DNA of 64,000 nt from Hygrocybe punicea. Taxonomy: Eukaryota; Basidiomycota; Agaricomycetes; Agaricales; Hygrophoraceae. The position numbers and the translations under genes are program-made. Below, in pieces: positions 21,506 through 31,582 of the stretch. The stretch is taken from contig OY744469.1 in assembly GCA_963556145.1 (NCBI GenBank), positions 2,356,001 to 2,420,000 on the forward strand, given 5' to 3'. The notes under the pieces are model-generated. The model saw nothing but the letters and a program-made list of their open reading frames with translations, did not search any database and was not told the DNA's origin. Position 1 is the first letter of the stretch, and each line of letters begins with the position of its first letter.

Positions 21506-23962
21506 CTAAAAATCCGGCTTTCCGGTGTCGGACCGCTCTCGTCGGTTCTTTTGGTTGTGCTCGATGGTGGGCAAGGTGACGACGGCGCCGGTGTTTGGAT
21601 CCGTGATCATGACTTGTTGTTCTCCGTTTTTATAATCCTTCGTAAGGGCCTCGGAAAGCGTGAAGAACGGGTGGCCGATGAGGATCTCGTAGGGGGCGTC
21701 ATCGACGACTTGGACTTGGAGGAAAAGATCGATGTCGCCAAAAGTGAATTTTAGGTTGGCGATCCGGCCGAGGGTGTCATTGTCGCTTTTATTTGCCGAC
21801 TGCATCCGCATCTTCATATTTTGGAGGCCGTAACCGAGTTTCTCCCAAATATCGCGCCGCATGCCGATGATCATGGAACCGTTGTCGAGGACGCACTCGA
21901 ATACGAATTTGCTGTTGATGAGCGGGTAGACCGCACGGAGAGGGACTGAGTCGCGGCCGACGACGAGTGGGACATTTTCCTGACAGTGTTGACAGGCGCG
22001 AGTGGGGATTTCGGGTGCGTGAAAATGGAAGACCTCGACGTTGTTACTCTTGGCGGTGACCTTTTTCGACGTAGTGAGGTCCTTCATGTGACGGCGGGCG
22101 TCAGACGACATGGCTAAAAGTTCTCGCTGCGAAATGCAGACTTGAGAATCGAGCGCGCGGTCGATGATGGATTTGGCGATACCGGGATCTTCGATGGGGG
22201 CTTGGTAGCGGTATTGGGGGTGCGATGCGGGAAGGTTCTGGGGAGTGCGCGGTACAAGGGCGGTCGGCTCGGTCGGCCGCGTGTTCGAAGGGGGGACTAT
22301 GGTGATCGGCTGCTCGTTGATAGGTCTGGCCGTTTTCTCGGCGGGTTTCGTGGCGGGGATGGATGTGGAAGTGGCAGGCGGATTGGGAAACATTTCTCTA
22401 GACTTGCCTTTCACCTTCGATGGGATCTCTACACCGTCGAATCTAACCCGTTTACGAAGCCGCTGCACTTCGGCTTCCAGAACCTTAATCTGTTCATTGT
22501 CGTCGTCGATGTCGGACGTCGTGGACTGAAAGATGTCGGCGTACTCGGTAGTGGCCTCTGGTTCGTAGGTGGGTACTTCGACGGTGGAGACGAAGTTAGC
22601 TTTGACATGAGGCAGCGGGTTGCGTTGGAACGGTTCTGTGGGGTTGCGGGCAGGGGGAGCGCGGTTGCCGGGGTTCTGTGCATGCCACGCGTCGAAGCGA
22701 TCCTTCATATTTTTGCCGACGATAGCCTTTGGAAGATACATTCCGTTAGGCAATACGATGCGGCCGTGCTCGTTCTTGCGGCATATCCCATCTCGAGTGT
22801 ACTGCTCGCAGATGGGACAATCGCGTATACGATGGAACGGGTCGTCGCAAAAGAGGCAGTTGAAATTGGTGAAACCCTGTCCCGCAGTGGTCGGCTCAGC
22901 CCTATTTGCACACGGCTTTGGGGGGTTGTTGCGTTCGGTGAGGGCTTGCGTGAGGACGGCGAGTTGTTGCGAAACGAGACGAAATAGGTCGGATACGTTA
23001 GGTTCGACCGGTTCCGCTTTAGGAATGACCGGGTCATAGCGAGCGGGTGGCGGGTAGCGGGTGGCGGGTTCTATTGGAGTCGAGTACCGGATGGCGGCAG
23101 GCGACGTTGACGATAGACGAGAGACGGTGGACGGTTTGGCCGCGGTTCCGGCCAGCAGGAAGTGGGTGCAATTGTGGAAGTCCTGGAAGTCGTAAGGGTC
23201 GCTATGGAAATGGTTCGGTTTTTGGTACTGCAGACGGGTTTTGATGTCCTTTTTAAGCTCGAGATGGAAGCCGTTCTCGTACGCAATGTTGCGTTCTCGA
23301 GGAGAGATTCGACCCTTGTCTAAGAGGAATCCCGAGATCTGAATGAACTCGCGGTAATATTCGCCAAGTTCGGCGCGGGTACGGATACCGTAAGCGGTTT
23401 GGGTGTGCGTAAGACGGTCGAGATCCGCCATAGTGTACCAGTGATCATCTTCCGTGCCCGGGTATAGCACGAGAACGCTCCTTTTGAATGCGGCATAATC
23501 GACGCCGGTCGCACTAGGTAAACTCGCCCATAGCTCGTAGTCGCTAAGCGATGCGTAGCGCAGACTATGCTTAATGCGTCCTGCGTCGTCGAGAGCGGCA
23601 TCGGCAGCAAGTATCTCGACTTCTTCGAAGAAGCGGTTTAAATTGAGCGGGTTCCTGTCGAAGGTCGGGGCCGTGGAGTGACCGCGAGCGGGCATCTGTC
23701 GAGGAGTAACATGGGGAACGGTAGCAGTCGAGGATCCGGCGGTCGAAGTCATTGTGGGTGGAGGGCGCTGAGATGTCAATGAAGCGGTTGTTGGGTGTAC
23801 GATGAGCGGGTCGGGTAACGTGGACGATGACGGCGTGGACAAAGACGAAGACGGGGACGATGACGGAGTTTTCAATGTCGAGAGCGAAGACGGAGACGAT
23901 GACGATGACGGAGTTTTCGATGTCGAGAGCGAAGACGTGGATGGGGGTTCTAACGAGGTCAA
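21506..23962 (-). CDS. gag: G1 gag with zinc knuckle and aspartic protease
   Basis: An intact 818-codon frame. About 100 residues of Ser/Thr/Pro-rich sequence precede the capsid-like part (TAPTFDRNPLNLNRFFEEVE, then YELWASLPSATGVDYAAFKR). The knuckle is C-LF-C-DDPF-H-RIRD-C (CCHC). Near the C-terminus a retropepsin-like region has FVFECVLDNGSMIIGM, with Asp-Asn-Gly rather than the usual Asp-Thr/Ser-Gly, then EILIGHPFF. Gag packages RNA in virus-like particles and the protease cleaves the polyprotein. The capsid region is clearly related to the G2 gag at 35024-36703. The Ser/Pro-rich start coincides with GAC-type repeats in the DNA, so the true start may be further in. Confidence 0.87.
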   Translation of the reverse strand: MTSLEPPSTSSLSTSKTPSSSSSPSSLSTLKTPSSSPSSSLSTPSSSTLPDPLIVHPTTASLTSQRPPPTMTSTAGSSTATVPHVTPRQMPARGHSTAPTFDRNPLNLNRFFEEVEILAADAALDDAGRIKHSLRYASLSDYELWASLPSATGVDYAAFKRSVLVLYPGTEDDHWYTMADLDRLTHTQTAYGIRTRAELGEYYREFIQISGFLLDKGRISPRERNIAYENGFHLELKKDIKTRLQYQKPNHFHSDPYDFQDFHNCTHFLLAGTAAKPSTVSRLSSTSPAAIRYSTPIEPATRYPPPARYDPVIPKAEPVEPNVSDLFRLVSQQLAVLTQALTERNNPPKPCANRAEPTTAGQGFTNFNCLFCDDPFHRIRDCPICEQYTRDGICRKNEHGRIVLPNGMYLPKAIVGKNMKDRFDAWHAQNPGNRAPPARNPTEPFQRNPLPHVKANFVSTVEVPTYEPEATTEYADIFQSTTSDIDDDNEQIKVLEAEVQRLRKRVRFDGVEIPSKVKGKSREMFPNPPATSTSIPATKPAEKTARPINEQPITIVPPSNTRPTEPTALVPRTPQNLPASHPQYRYQAPIEDPGIAKSIIDRALDSQVCISQRELLAMSSDARRHMKDLTTSKKVTAKSNNVEVFHFHAPEIPTRACQHCQENVPLVVGRDSVPLRAVYPLINSKFVFECVLDNGSMIIGMRRDIWEKLGYGLQNMKMRMQSANKSDNDTLGRIANLKFTFGDIDLFLQVQVVDDAPYEILIGHPFFTLSEALTKDYKNGEQQVMITDPNTGAVVTLPTIEHNQKNRRERSDTGKPDF

Positions 23963-24790
23963 AGTCGGGGACGTAGGCGATGCGGGTGTCGAACTGAGAT
24001 TGGATGAGTCGGGTGTAATGGTAATTATCGGTATATCGACCGATTCGAGACTGTCGGATGAAAGATATAGGGGGGTGTTTGACCCTGAGACGAGCGGGAG
24101 ATTGTTATGTCGAGCGAGGTGGTCGGGTACTAGCTGGAAGAAGTCGTTGTCGATTGTCGGGTCGAAGGCGGCTAAAGAGAGTTCTTGTTGAAGAGTTCTT
24201 CGAGGAAGATCTCGAAGACGACGGTCAGAGGGAGGGATACGGGAAGAGGAAGCTATGCTGGTGCTAGACTATTCCTCGTGGTGGGCTCCAGATGTAAAGG
24301 CGAGGTCGGGGTGGCTGCGGAATAATGACAACGGGGACGGGAACGACGGGGACGGCCAGCTAGGGGACGACAGGACGACGCAGATGACGACGACCATCCA
24401 TCGGACGACGAGGACTACAGCAGATGACAACGACAACGACAACGATGACGACGACAAGAGGAATGATGGGAACGGGAACGACAGGGACCGGAACGGCGTG
24501 GACGGGGACGGGGACGGGGACGGGGATGGGGACGGGGACGGGAACGAGGGGGACGAGGATGGCGGAGACGTAGACGAAGACGACGAGGACAACGGGAACG
24601 TATGTACAGTCCACTCTCCTCCCTCTCTCCCTGTCCCTCTCCGTCTCCGTCTCCGTCTCCGTCTCTGTCTCCCTCCCTTCCCTGCTGCCTTCCCACCTTC
24701 CCTCTTCTCCCACTCCCACTCCACTCCCACTCCCTTCTCCCACTCCCACCTTCCTCCCACTCCACACCCACCTATCTTCCTCTCACCTGC
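23800..24790. repeat. GAC/GGGGAC- and CTCC-rich simple repeats around the lost 5' LTR of G1
   Basis: Apart from the short LTR remnant at 24291-24324, this stretch is dominated by GAC-type repeats (24325-24600) and a pyrimidine-rich run (24605-24790). ORFs in all frames here are low complexity and I reject them as genes. The LTR match stops abruptly at 24324, so the repeat has replaced most of the LTR. Confidence 0.75.
24274..24290 (-). promoter_or_regulatory. tRNA primer-binding site of G1
   Basis: On the element strand the LTR end (CCTTTACA) is followed after TC by TGGAGCCCACCACGAGG. The leading TGG pairs with a tRNA CCA end. G2 has TGGAGCCCACCGCGAGG at the same place, one base different. 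I cannot name the tRNA from the sequence alone. Confidence 0.7.
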
Positions 24791-25185
24791 CTTCTGCCCT
24801 TCACTATTTAATTAGGTATTTGGATAAAATAATCATTAAATTTATGTGTCTATTTTAAGTAATAGTGAGGTTATATATATTGATTCCAATGGAGAATTGA
24901 GCAATATTGAATAGAAAAGCACAATATTCCAAGTGGGGTAAGTTCTGATTTTGTCATAGATTGTCATTGGGGATAAGTAGCTCCTGTAATGGCGATAGTA
25001 AAAGTAAGAGATTGTACATTGTCAAAATAATAAAATTTTAATTTTGCTATTCCCTGTGTTTTTAATAAGTGCATTCAAATTATATTACGTGGTACATTTA
25101 TGTCATGTACAGGTTGAAAAATTTTGATTACTTTATATGGCAGTTTCTGAATAAATATTGGCTTGAGCTGGTGTGGGCTCTGGCA
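24791..25185. other. AT-rich stretch, nothing recognised
   Basis: About 400 bp of AT-rich sequence between the simple repeats and the minisatellite, with no ORF of note and no terminal repeats that I can find. It may be a remnant of the original interior of element A. Confidence 0.4.
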
Positions 25186-26265
25186 ATGTTTGGAACATGA
25201 AATACATGCAGGCAAAGTGGGATGTGATGCAAGCCTGTCGACCGACATGAGCCCACATTGCAGCAAGAGCTGGACGCTGGTCAACCCAATGCTGCAGGGA
25301 GAGCTGGGCCAGGGTCAACCCATTTCTGCAGCAAAAGCTGGGCATGGCAACGCAGTGCTGGAGCAATAGCCAGACCCTGGTGAACCCAAGCCTGCCCCAT
25401 CAGTGGGTCCAGGATCAACCCAATGGTGCAGAACGAGCTGTGCCCCTGGCAACCTATCCTGCAGCAAGTGCTGGACCTGGGTCAACCCAGTGCTGCAGCA
25501 ATAACTGGCCCTGGGTTGACCCGGTGCTGCAGCAAGAGCTGGGGCCAGGTCAACCCAGTGCTGCAGCAATCGCTGGCTCCCGGTCAACCCAAGCCCTGCA
25601 GCAGGTGCTGGACCTGGGTCAACCCAGTGCTGCAGCAATAGCTGGATCCTGGTCAACCCAAGCCCTGCAGCAGGTGTTGGACCTGGGTTGACCCAATGCT
25701 GCAACAAGAGCTGGACCTGGGTTGACCCAATGCTGCAGCAAGAGCTGGGCCCAGGTTGACCCAGTGCTGTGGCAAGAGCTGGGACCAGGTCAACCCCATG
25801 CTGCAGCAATAACTGGCCCTTGGTTGACCTGGTGCTGCAGCAAGAGCTGGGGCCAGGTCAACCCAGTGCTGCAGCAATCGCTGGACCCCAGTCACCCCAC
25901 CCTCCAGCAAGTGCTGGGCCCTAGTCAACCCAGTTCTGCAGCAACAGCTGCATCTAGGTCAACCCCAGCCTGCAGCAAGAGCTGGACTGGGGTCAACCCA
26001 GTGCTGCAACAATAACTGCAGCCAGGTCAACCCACATGGCTTGAACAGCTGGGCCTGGGTCAACCCAACCATCCTGGAATAGCTGCCCTGGGTTAACCGA
26101 CTCCATGGCAGAGCTGACACCAGGTTGACCCAACCAGCCAGCCTTGACCAGCAAGAGCTGTACCTGGGTCAACCTACCACACCACATTTCCCCAGCAAGT
26201 GCTGTCTTTTGGGTTAACCTAACCCCCCAGCAAGCAACTGCGCTATGTGTACCTACCTTTTGCAA
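25186..26265. repeat. 34-bp tandem minisatellite, about 30 degenerate copies
   Basis: A unit near TGCTGCAGCAAGAGCTGGGC plus CAGGTCAACCCAG recurs about every 34 bp for some 1.1 kb. Copies vary, mainly between CAAGAGCTGG, CAATAACTGG and CAGGTGCTGG variants. It abuts the truncated start of the right LTR of element A. ORFs through it exist in several frames, as expected for a repeat rather than a gene. Confidence 0.85.
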
Positions 26266-26306
26266 CTATATCTGCGATTGGGTTAACCAAAACGACTGGG
26301 CCTACT

Positions 26307-27194
26307 GGTTCTTGGTGGCTTCGGAACTATATAAAGAAATATATAAAGATCCTAACCTGTGGGTGTCAGCGTAGAAGTGATTGGATAAGTCAGTGTCGGG
26401 AATAGTAGTAAAAGAAAGGGATTGTTAGTAAAAGTAAAGCCACCACGTAAAACTGGACTAATAACAACGAATCCGGCAATGAACGGAGTGAAAACGGACA
26501 AATAATGAAGAACCCGACGATGCCGACGATGTCGGGTACGGCGGGTCAGGTCGGGTCAGGTCGGAAACAATGATCGAATATACGGGAACAACGATAAAAA
26601 CGACGAAGTGGACTATAAAAAGCTAAGGGTCTACATGGACGAGCATTTGAAGGGATTAAAATGGTTCTGACTATGAGGGAAACGGGGACTAATGGTATCT
26701 TTTTTTGTATGGTCGTCGGGACCATTTTTATAGTACAGGAGTGTGTAGCTACTTTCGGACATGTCTATTTTGGCCGATAGATACTACAAAGAAAAGATGG
26801 AATGGGGATGTGGAAAAGGGGGGTTGCAAAGCGATATAGACAGGTAAATGGAGGGGAAAACAAATAAGCAAGGAAAAGATCTAGAAAGTCCTACATATCT
26901 CCGAAAGGACAAGGGGATGCATAAATATGGTAAGTCCGAAGTCAGGGATTGACTCCGATGAGATCCATCTTCTACAATTGGAACTCCGAGGCGTTTGAGG
27001 CTGCCGGATTTAGCCCAAAAGCGGCCGTCACAAAGCGGCATGTGTCGGGTTATGTCAGTCACGTCGGGTCACGTCACGTCATGTCACGTCGGGTTACGTC
27101 GGGTTCGAATGCAAGTTGAATGGCGGCATTGGGTTGGTCCGGATTCGTGATATATCGATGATACGGAAACTCAGAGGGACGTCGACCCTCTACA
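26307..27194 (-). repeat. Right LTR of element A (5' LTR in element orientation), truncated by about 10 bp
   Basis: Matches the left LTR (6276-6958 plus 15009-15235) nearly throughout, from GGTTCTTGGTGGCTTCGG to CCCTCTACA. It shows what the left LTR looked like before element T entered at AGATC. On the element strand it carries a TATAAAAA box and, in U3, the TCACGTC-type array near 27055-27105. Confidence 0.88.
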
Positions 27195-27198
27195 CCGT

Positions 27199-28000
27199 CA
27201 CTCTAAAAAAGCCGTCAACGACAAAGACATACCATGGGAGGACTTCTGTCAAGCTGTACCCAGAATGATACTAGCCATGGAAGCAGCAGAATGGCCTGCT
27301 GAGCGTGTCATCATGCTCGCCACCTTCTGGGGCAACTTGCAGGTCCATGAACTCAGGTCCTCCCGTGACACATTAGACCAGAAGGCACTCCTTCTTTACC
27401 AAGACAGACAACGCCAACTATGGCACCTCGCCATACCCTCGCCACGAGGTGCATACAACATTGCCGTCATTAACGAAGACATCATGCGCAAAACGAGGGA
27501 AGAAGTTTATTGGGAAGATCGCAGAACCAGAGACAATGAGAGGGACTTCTGTGTAAGTCTCCCTCCCATACCTGTTTCCCATTCATCAGCTAATCAAGGT
27601 TCTCCGCTCTATTCCACGAACATCGCCCATTACCCACCACTCACACTCCCATTGCATGCACCCGTGTTATGCCATCCGTGCCCCCGTTTGCATGCATGCT
27701 CCTATTTTGCACCACACATGCTCCTACTTTGCACCACGCATGCTCCTGTTTTGCACCATGCATGCTCCCCGCCTTAACCCCCTTTGACAACAGGCTGACC
27801 AACAAATTGGCTTAACACAAAGGACAGGTCCCAGCACTCCTTCCCACCGCAATCAAGACTACAAACGGCCTGATGACGCCTGGCGACGATCAGCCTCACC
27901 AGTCCATCACCATCTGACAACAGATGAAGACTACTCGGAAGAGAGCCCACCGCCTAATGATTGGGAGTCCACTTCGCTCGACGCATCGCTGGGCTCCTAA
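27199..28000 (+). pseudogene. Gene C, 3' part
   Basis: Continues the split gene: KKAVNDKDIPWEDFCQAVPR and on to TRDNERDFC at 27552. An intron 27553-27793 (GTAAGT..ACAG, 241 bp, longer than most here) and a last exon 27794-28000 follow, ending DWESTSLDASLGS and TAA. The combined protein would be 365 residues with a helical middle and a polar, acidic, Ser/Pro/His-rich tail. Function unknown. Without its first half this piece has no obvious start or promoter, although read-through from element A is conceivable. Confidence 0.65.
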
Positions 28001-28339
28001 AATATGGGAATCGCAGCTCATCGGACTCCTCGTTTAAGTCTGGACTTTGGTTTCGGGTTTGAAAAAACCCCTGCATGTTTTTTCCCCCAAAAAAGAAGAT
28101 TGCTATTCTGTAATCACACCTCTCTCCATATACTCTCAAAATTGACCAAAACTATAGCCTGCACGAACATAGATGACTAGTTAGCAGACCTCCTTCAAGT
28201 TCATCATAAGACTTAGACTACTGATTTACGTAACTTATTAATAAATAAATATCTGGTAGACTATATTTGGCAAAACTAACCCTAACCTCAGCACCAACAG
28301 CCCCCAAAAATACAACAAATAAATCACAGACTCTCCAGG
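28001..28339 (+). promoter_or_regulatory. 5' flank of the carnitine acetyltransferase gene
   Basis: About 340 bp between the gene C stop and the CAT2 start. It is AT-rich in the second half (TTATTAATAAATAAATATC at about 28234-28252). No ORF of note. Presumably promoter and 5' UTR. Confidence 0.4.
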
Positions 28340-30817
28340 ATGCTCCCCAGCTTCCGCTGCCGACCCTTGTTCTTCCTCTCCCTCCTCTCCACCCGACCTG
28401 CATCAAGAGCGATGTCCACCCGTCCTGTTTTCTGGAAGGCTGCTGCACCAGCTGCGCTACCCGGCTCAGCCACCTATGCTGCCCAGCCCACCCTCCACAA
28501 ACTACCCGTCGCGGACCTCATTCCAACGCTGGCCCAACTCAAGGAGAGTCTAAAACCTATCGCTTGGGACCATGCGGAGTATGCCGCGGCGGAGAAGAAA
28601 ATTGATGAATTTCTTAAGAGTGGGATGGGTGCTGAATTGCACTCCCGCTTGTTCAAGCGCGCGAACGAGACAGATCATTGGCTCGAAGAGTGGTGGGATG
28701 ACATCGGATACCTTGGGTATAGGGACTCGGTTTGTTTTCTTACGTTTTCGCCACCGATCACATACAATGTTGAGGTCAATTCACTTAGGTCGTTGTAAAT
28801 GTGTCCTACTACTGTACGGTTGTCCTACCGTATATATGGGAGCCCTTTTGTGTAACAGTTGCATTGTATAGATGGCTTCGATGCCCATCCCAGCCATCTT
28901 TCTCAAACTCCGGCTGCTCGTGCCGCTAGCATAACTAGAGCAGCGATGATCTTTCGACAGCGACTCAAGCGCGGGTTGATCAAGCCGGAAAGTACGAAGG
29001 AAGGACCCCTGTGCATGGACACATACCGGTCTGGCTACATTTATTCTCGTATTTACGGATCACCCCACTGATCCTATGCAGTTGGATGTTCGACTGCAGC
29101 CGTGTTCCAGGCCCCGAAGGTCTTGACTGGGCCGTATCCTATGCCAAAGACGGTGATCTCGGAACCTCAGGCCATATTGTTGTCTTCCGGAAGAACAGAG
29201 TGTGGAAAGTTGATTGTGCAAAGGATGGAACCATACTCAGCACCGATGAATTGCAAAGGTGGACGTGTCGCAAGAATGCAATGTAGCCCGAGATGTTCAC
29301 TCATTTTGTTCAGGCAATTCCAGCATATATATGACAATACGACACGCGAGTTTCCTGGCGTCGGCGTCCTGACAGCGTCAAATCGGGATATCTGGGCTAA
29401 GGTGAGTAATTTGCTATCCATATGTCCTCTTTCCACATTCTTGCCACCTATAGGACTACACAGAACTACTCTCTTCGTCGCAAAATGCTGAAATAATTCA
29501 CACAATCCAATCGGCCGCGTTTTCCGTCAGTCTCGACTCTTCCACACCCACAGGGTCTGTTCCCTTCAGCCGCGCCCTTTGGCACGGGGACCTCAAACCA
29601 TCTCAAGGTACCACCGTATCCCACCGCCATCTAAATCCCTATATTCCGTTATTAACTCGTTCTCTTCATCCAGAAACAGGTGCCCCCCCGGTGGGTTTGC
29701 GGAACCGCTGGGTGGATAAGCCCCTGCAGTTCATCATCTTCGACAACGCGCAAGCAGGAATCATGGGTGAACATTCCGTGATGGACGGTACACCCACTGC
29801 ACGCATGTGTGACGACATCTTGGATAATCTTCACGACCCTTCCTTTGATCATGGCTCCCCTTCACCGTTTGCCTTCGCTTCTCCGCCCTCACACCCAGTG
29901 CCTCTGGATTGGCACGTATCTGCAAGCACTGCAAAAGCTATCGCCGCGGCAGACAGGGCGGCTACGGCCCTCATCGGGAGCCAGACCCTCGGGTTTCACC
30001 TTACGACGTACGGAAAAGCTGCTATCAAGAAGTTTGGTGTATCGCCTGACTCATGGGCGCAGATGACTGTGCAGTTGGCATACGCACGTCTACTTGCTGC
30101 TCACAAGCAAAGGCGTGCAGGGGGGACGTACGAGGCCGCGACTACGCGGCGCTTCTTCAAGGGTCGCACAGAGGCCATACGCGTCGTTACGGCGGAGTCA
30201 GATCGCTGGGTGGCGAGCATGGATGATCCGCGAATTGGGAGAGGGGAGCGGAAGCGACTCTTTGGGGAGGCTGTGAGGAAGCATTTAGCCCTGGCCAAAA
30301 ATTGTGGGCTTGGGATGGGAGTTGATCGTCTGATACTGGGTATGCGTGGTTTTACTGTATCTTTCACATCGCTGCTGATATTTTGGGGGTGTAGGGCTTA
30401 AAAAGGCATTAAAAGAGGGCGAAAAGGTGCCAGACTTGTTTTTGGATCCATTAGTTGCAAGATCGTGTCATTGGGTCCTGAGCACTTCTGCCATCTTTTC
30501 GAAACACTTTCCGGTGTATGGGTGGGGTGAGGTGCGATTCTCCCTGTTTCATTTCATTGATCTTCGTTGAGGGCTGCTGTCATCGGGTAGGTCGTCCCGG
30601 ATGGCTTTGGAGTTGCATACATGACTGGTTATGATGGTCAGTGGTAACCATGTCTATATCCCTGACATGTCTGATCTTACCACGAATAGATCATCTCCAA
30701 TTCACTGTCACATCGCGGAAGGAAATGCCAAATACCCGTTTCTGCGAAGAGATCGCCAGAGCAGCTGTTGATTTGTATGAGTTACACAATCTGGGTCCTG
30801 AGCAAGCCAGGCTGTAG
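28340..30817 (+). CDS. CAT2: Carnitine O-acetyltransferase, probable dual mitochondrial/peroxisomal
   Basis: Moves acetyl groups between CoA and carnitine for transport between peroxisome, cytosol and mitochondrion. Ten exons: 28340-28729, 28789-28813, 28872-29028, 29082-29258, 29314-29401, 29454-29607, 29674-30339, 30395-30531, 30591-30636, 30690-30817. They total 655 residues, the usual length. Family marks: ETDHWLEEWWDDIGYLGYRD near the start, RWMFDCSRVPG, the catalytic His in MGEHSVMDGTP, and VVPDGFGVAYMTGYDDHLQF near the end. The N-terminus (MLPSFRCRPLFFLSLL, Arg-rich, no acid) looks like a mitochondrial presequence. A second Met (MSTRPVFW) sits at codon 25, and the C-terminus ends ARL, a PTS1-like tripeptide. 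Yeast CAT2 uses alternative starts and a PTS1, so dual targeting is a reasonable inference. Confidence 0.94.
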
Positions 30818-30896
30818 GAAGTAGCAAACGCTAGTCCAAATGCAGATGTATAATGGGGTTTGAGGCTTACTTTCCATCTACAGGAGAATTCAATTA

Positions 30897-31380
30897 CAAC
30901 TTTTTTTTTTGAGAGACTAACCACCGGGCCAGCTGTATTACCATAACCGTCCATGTCATGTGACACCAAGAGAATTGCTGAAATCCCATAGAAATTCAAG
31001 TTATAAATTCATTGAGGGACATATGAGAAATGTGAAGCTTATAAAAATTGGAATGTGGCTAGGTGAAGGGTTAAATAAGTTTAAATTATTTTTTGGTGGT
31101 GTATTCAAGGATGACATGGATTTTTGGTGTCCAAAACATGACTTGTGGCCTGAAATTGGCACCAATAATATTTATTAAACCACCAAAAAATAATTTAAAC
31201 TTATTTAGCCCTTCACCTAGCCACATTCCAATTTTCATAGGCTTCACATTGCTCATATGTCCCTCAATGAATTTATAACTTGAATTTCTATGTGATTTCA
31301 GCAATTCTCTTGGTGTCACATGACATGGTAATACAGCTGTTGCTGGTCTCAAAAAAAAAAGTTACAAAAAAAAAAAGTTG
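30897..31380. mobile_element. Foldback/MITE element with roughly 190-bp inverted arms
   Basis: The left arm starts CAACTTTTTTTTTT near 30897. It continues through CAGCTGTATTACCAT and CATGTGACACCAAGAGAATT to the GTTTAAATTATTTTTTGGTGG region near 31098. The right arm is its reverse complement from about 31182 to 31380. The left arm has an extra 10 bp (AACCGTCCAT) near 30944. No coding frame. The duplication is unclear: ATTA on the left, ATTT on the right. Confidence 0.75.
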
Positions 31381-31582
31381 ATTTGGTCATCCATTTCCAA
31401 ATCGGCTGTAATGATGCCATAACCTAACAATTATTGAACTTAAGTAGCATTCCACAACTAACTCAACAATTTCAAACATTTCTGATTTCATCGTATTTGT
31501 TGTTTCCAAGTTTCATAGTATAAGTATCGCTCAGCACTCAGTGCGTCAGCATTCAGCTATATCAGCATAATCTCTCTCAAGA

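Larger units (their letters stand above)
15290..24324 (-). mobile_element. G1: Ty3/gypsy retrotransposon with an antisense Zn2Cys6 gene
   Basis: In minus orientation the order is truncated 5' LTR (24291-24324), primer-binding site, gag-protease (23962-21506), pol (21404-17856), antisense accessory gene (16254-17650, plus strand), 3' LTR (15290-16083). Both LTR pieces share TGTAAAGGCGAGGTCGGGGT. RT precedes RNase H and integrase, the Ty3/gypsy order. It lies 54 bp inside element A. Two stops in pol show it is inactive now. Confidence 0.9.
6276..27194 (-). mobile_element. LTR retroelement A, carrying nested insertions
   Basis: Two LTRs in the same orientation bound this block. The left LTR is 6276-6958 plus 15009-15235 (about 910 bp) and the right is 26307-27194 (888 bp), lacking its first ten or so bases. 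Each ends in CCCTCTACA. The element splits gene C and restores its frame if removed with 4 bp. By resemblance to the LTR of G1, whose gag-pol reads leftward, A is probably in minus orientation. No coding region of its own survives. The interior holds G1, GAC-rich repeats and a minisatellite. Right-LTR truncation and repeat expansion suggest deletion of the original internal region. Confidence 0.8.

Noticed and set aside
24255..24815. 186-codon ORF on plus and three on minus over GAC/CTCC repeats
   Set aside because: Composition follows the simple repeat and none continues into unique sequence.
25186..26265. Possible CRISPR-like or regularly spaced array
   Set aside because: Repeats are directly tandem, degenerate and without unique spacers, and the genome is fungal.
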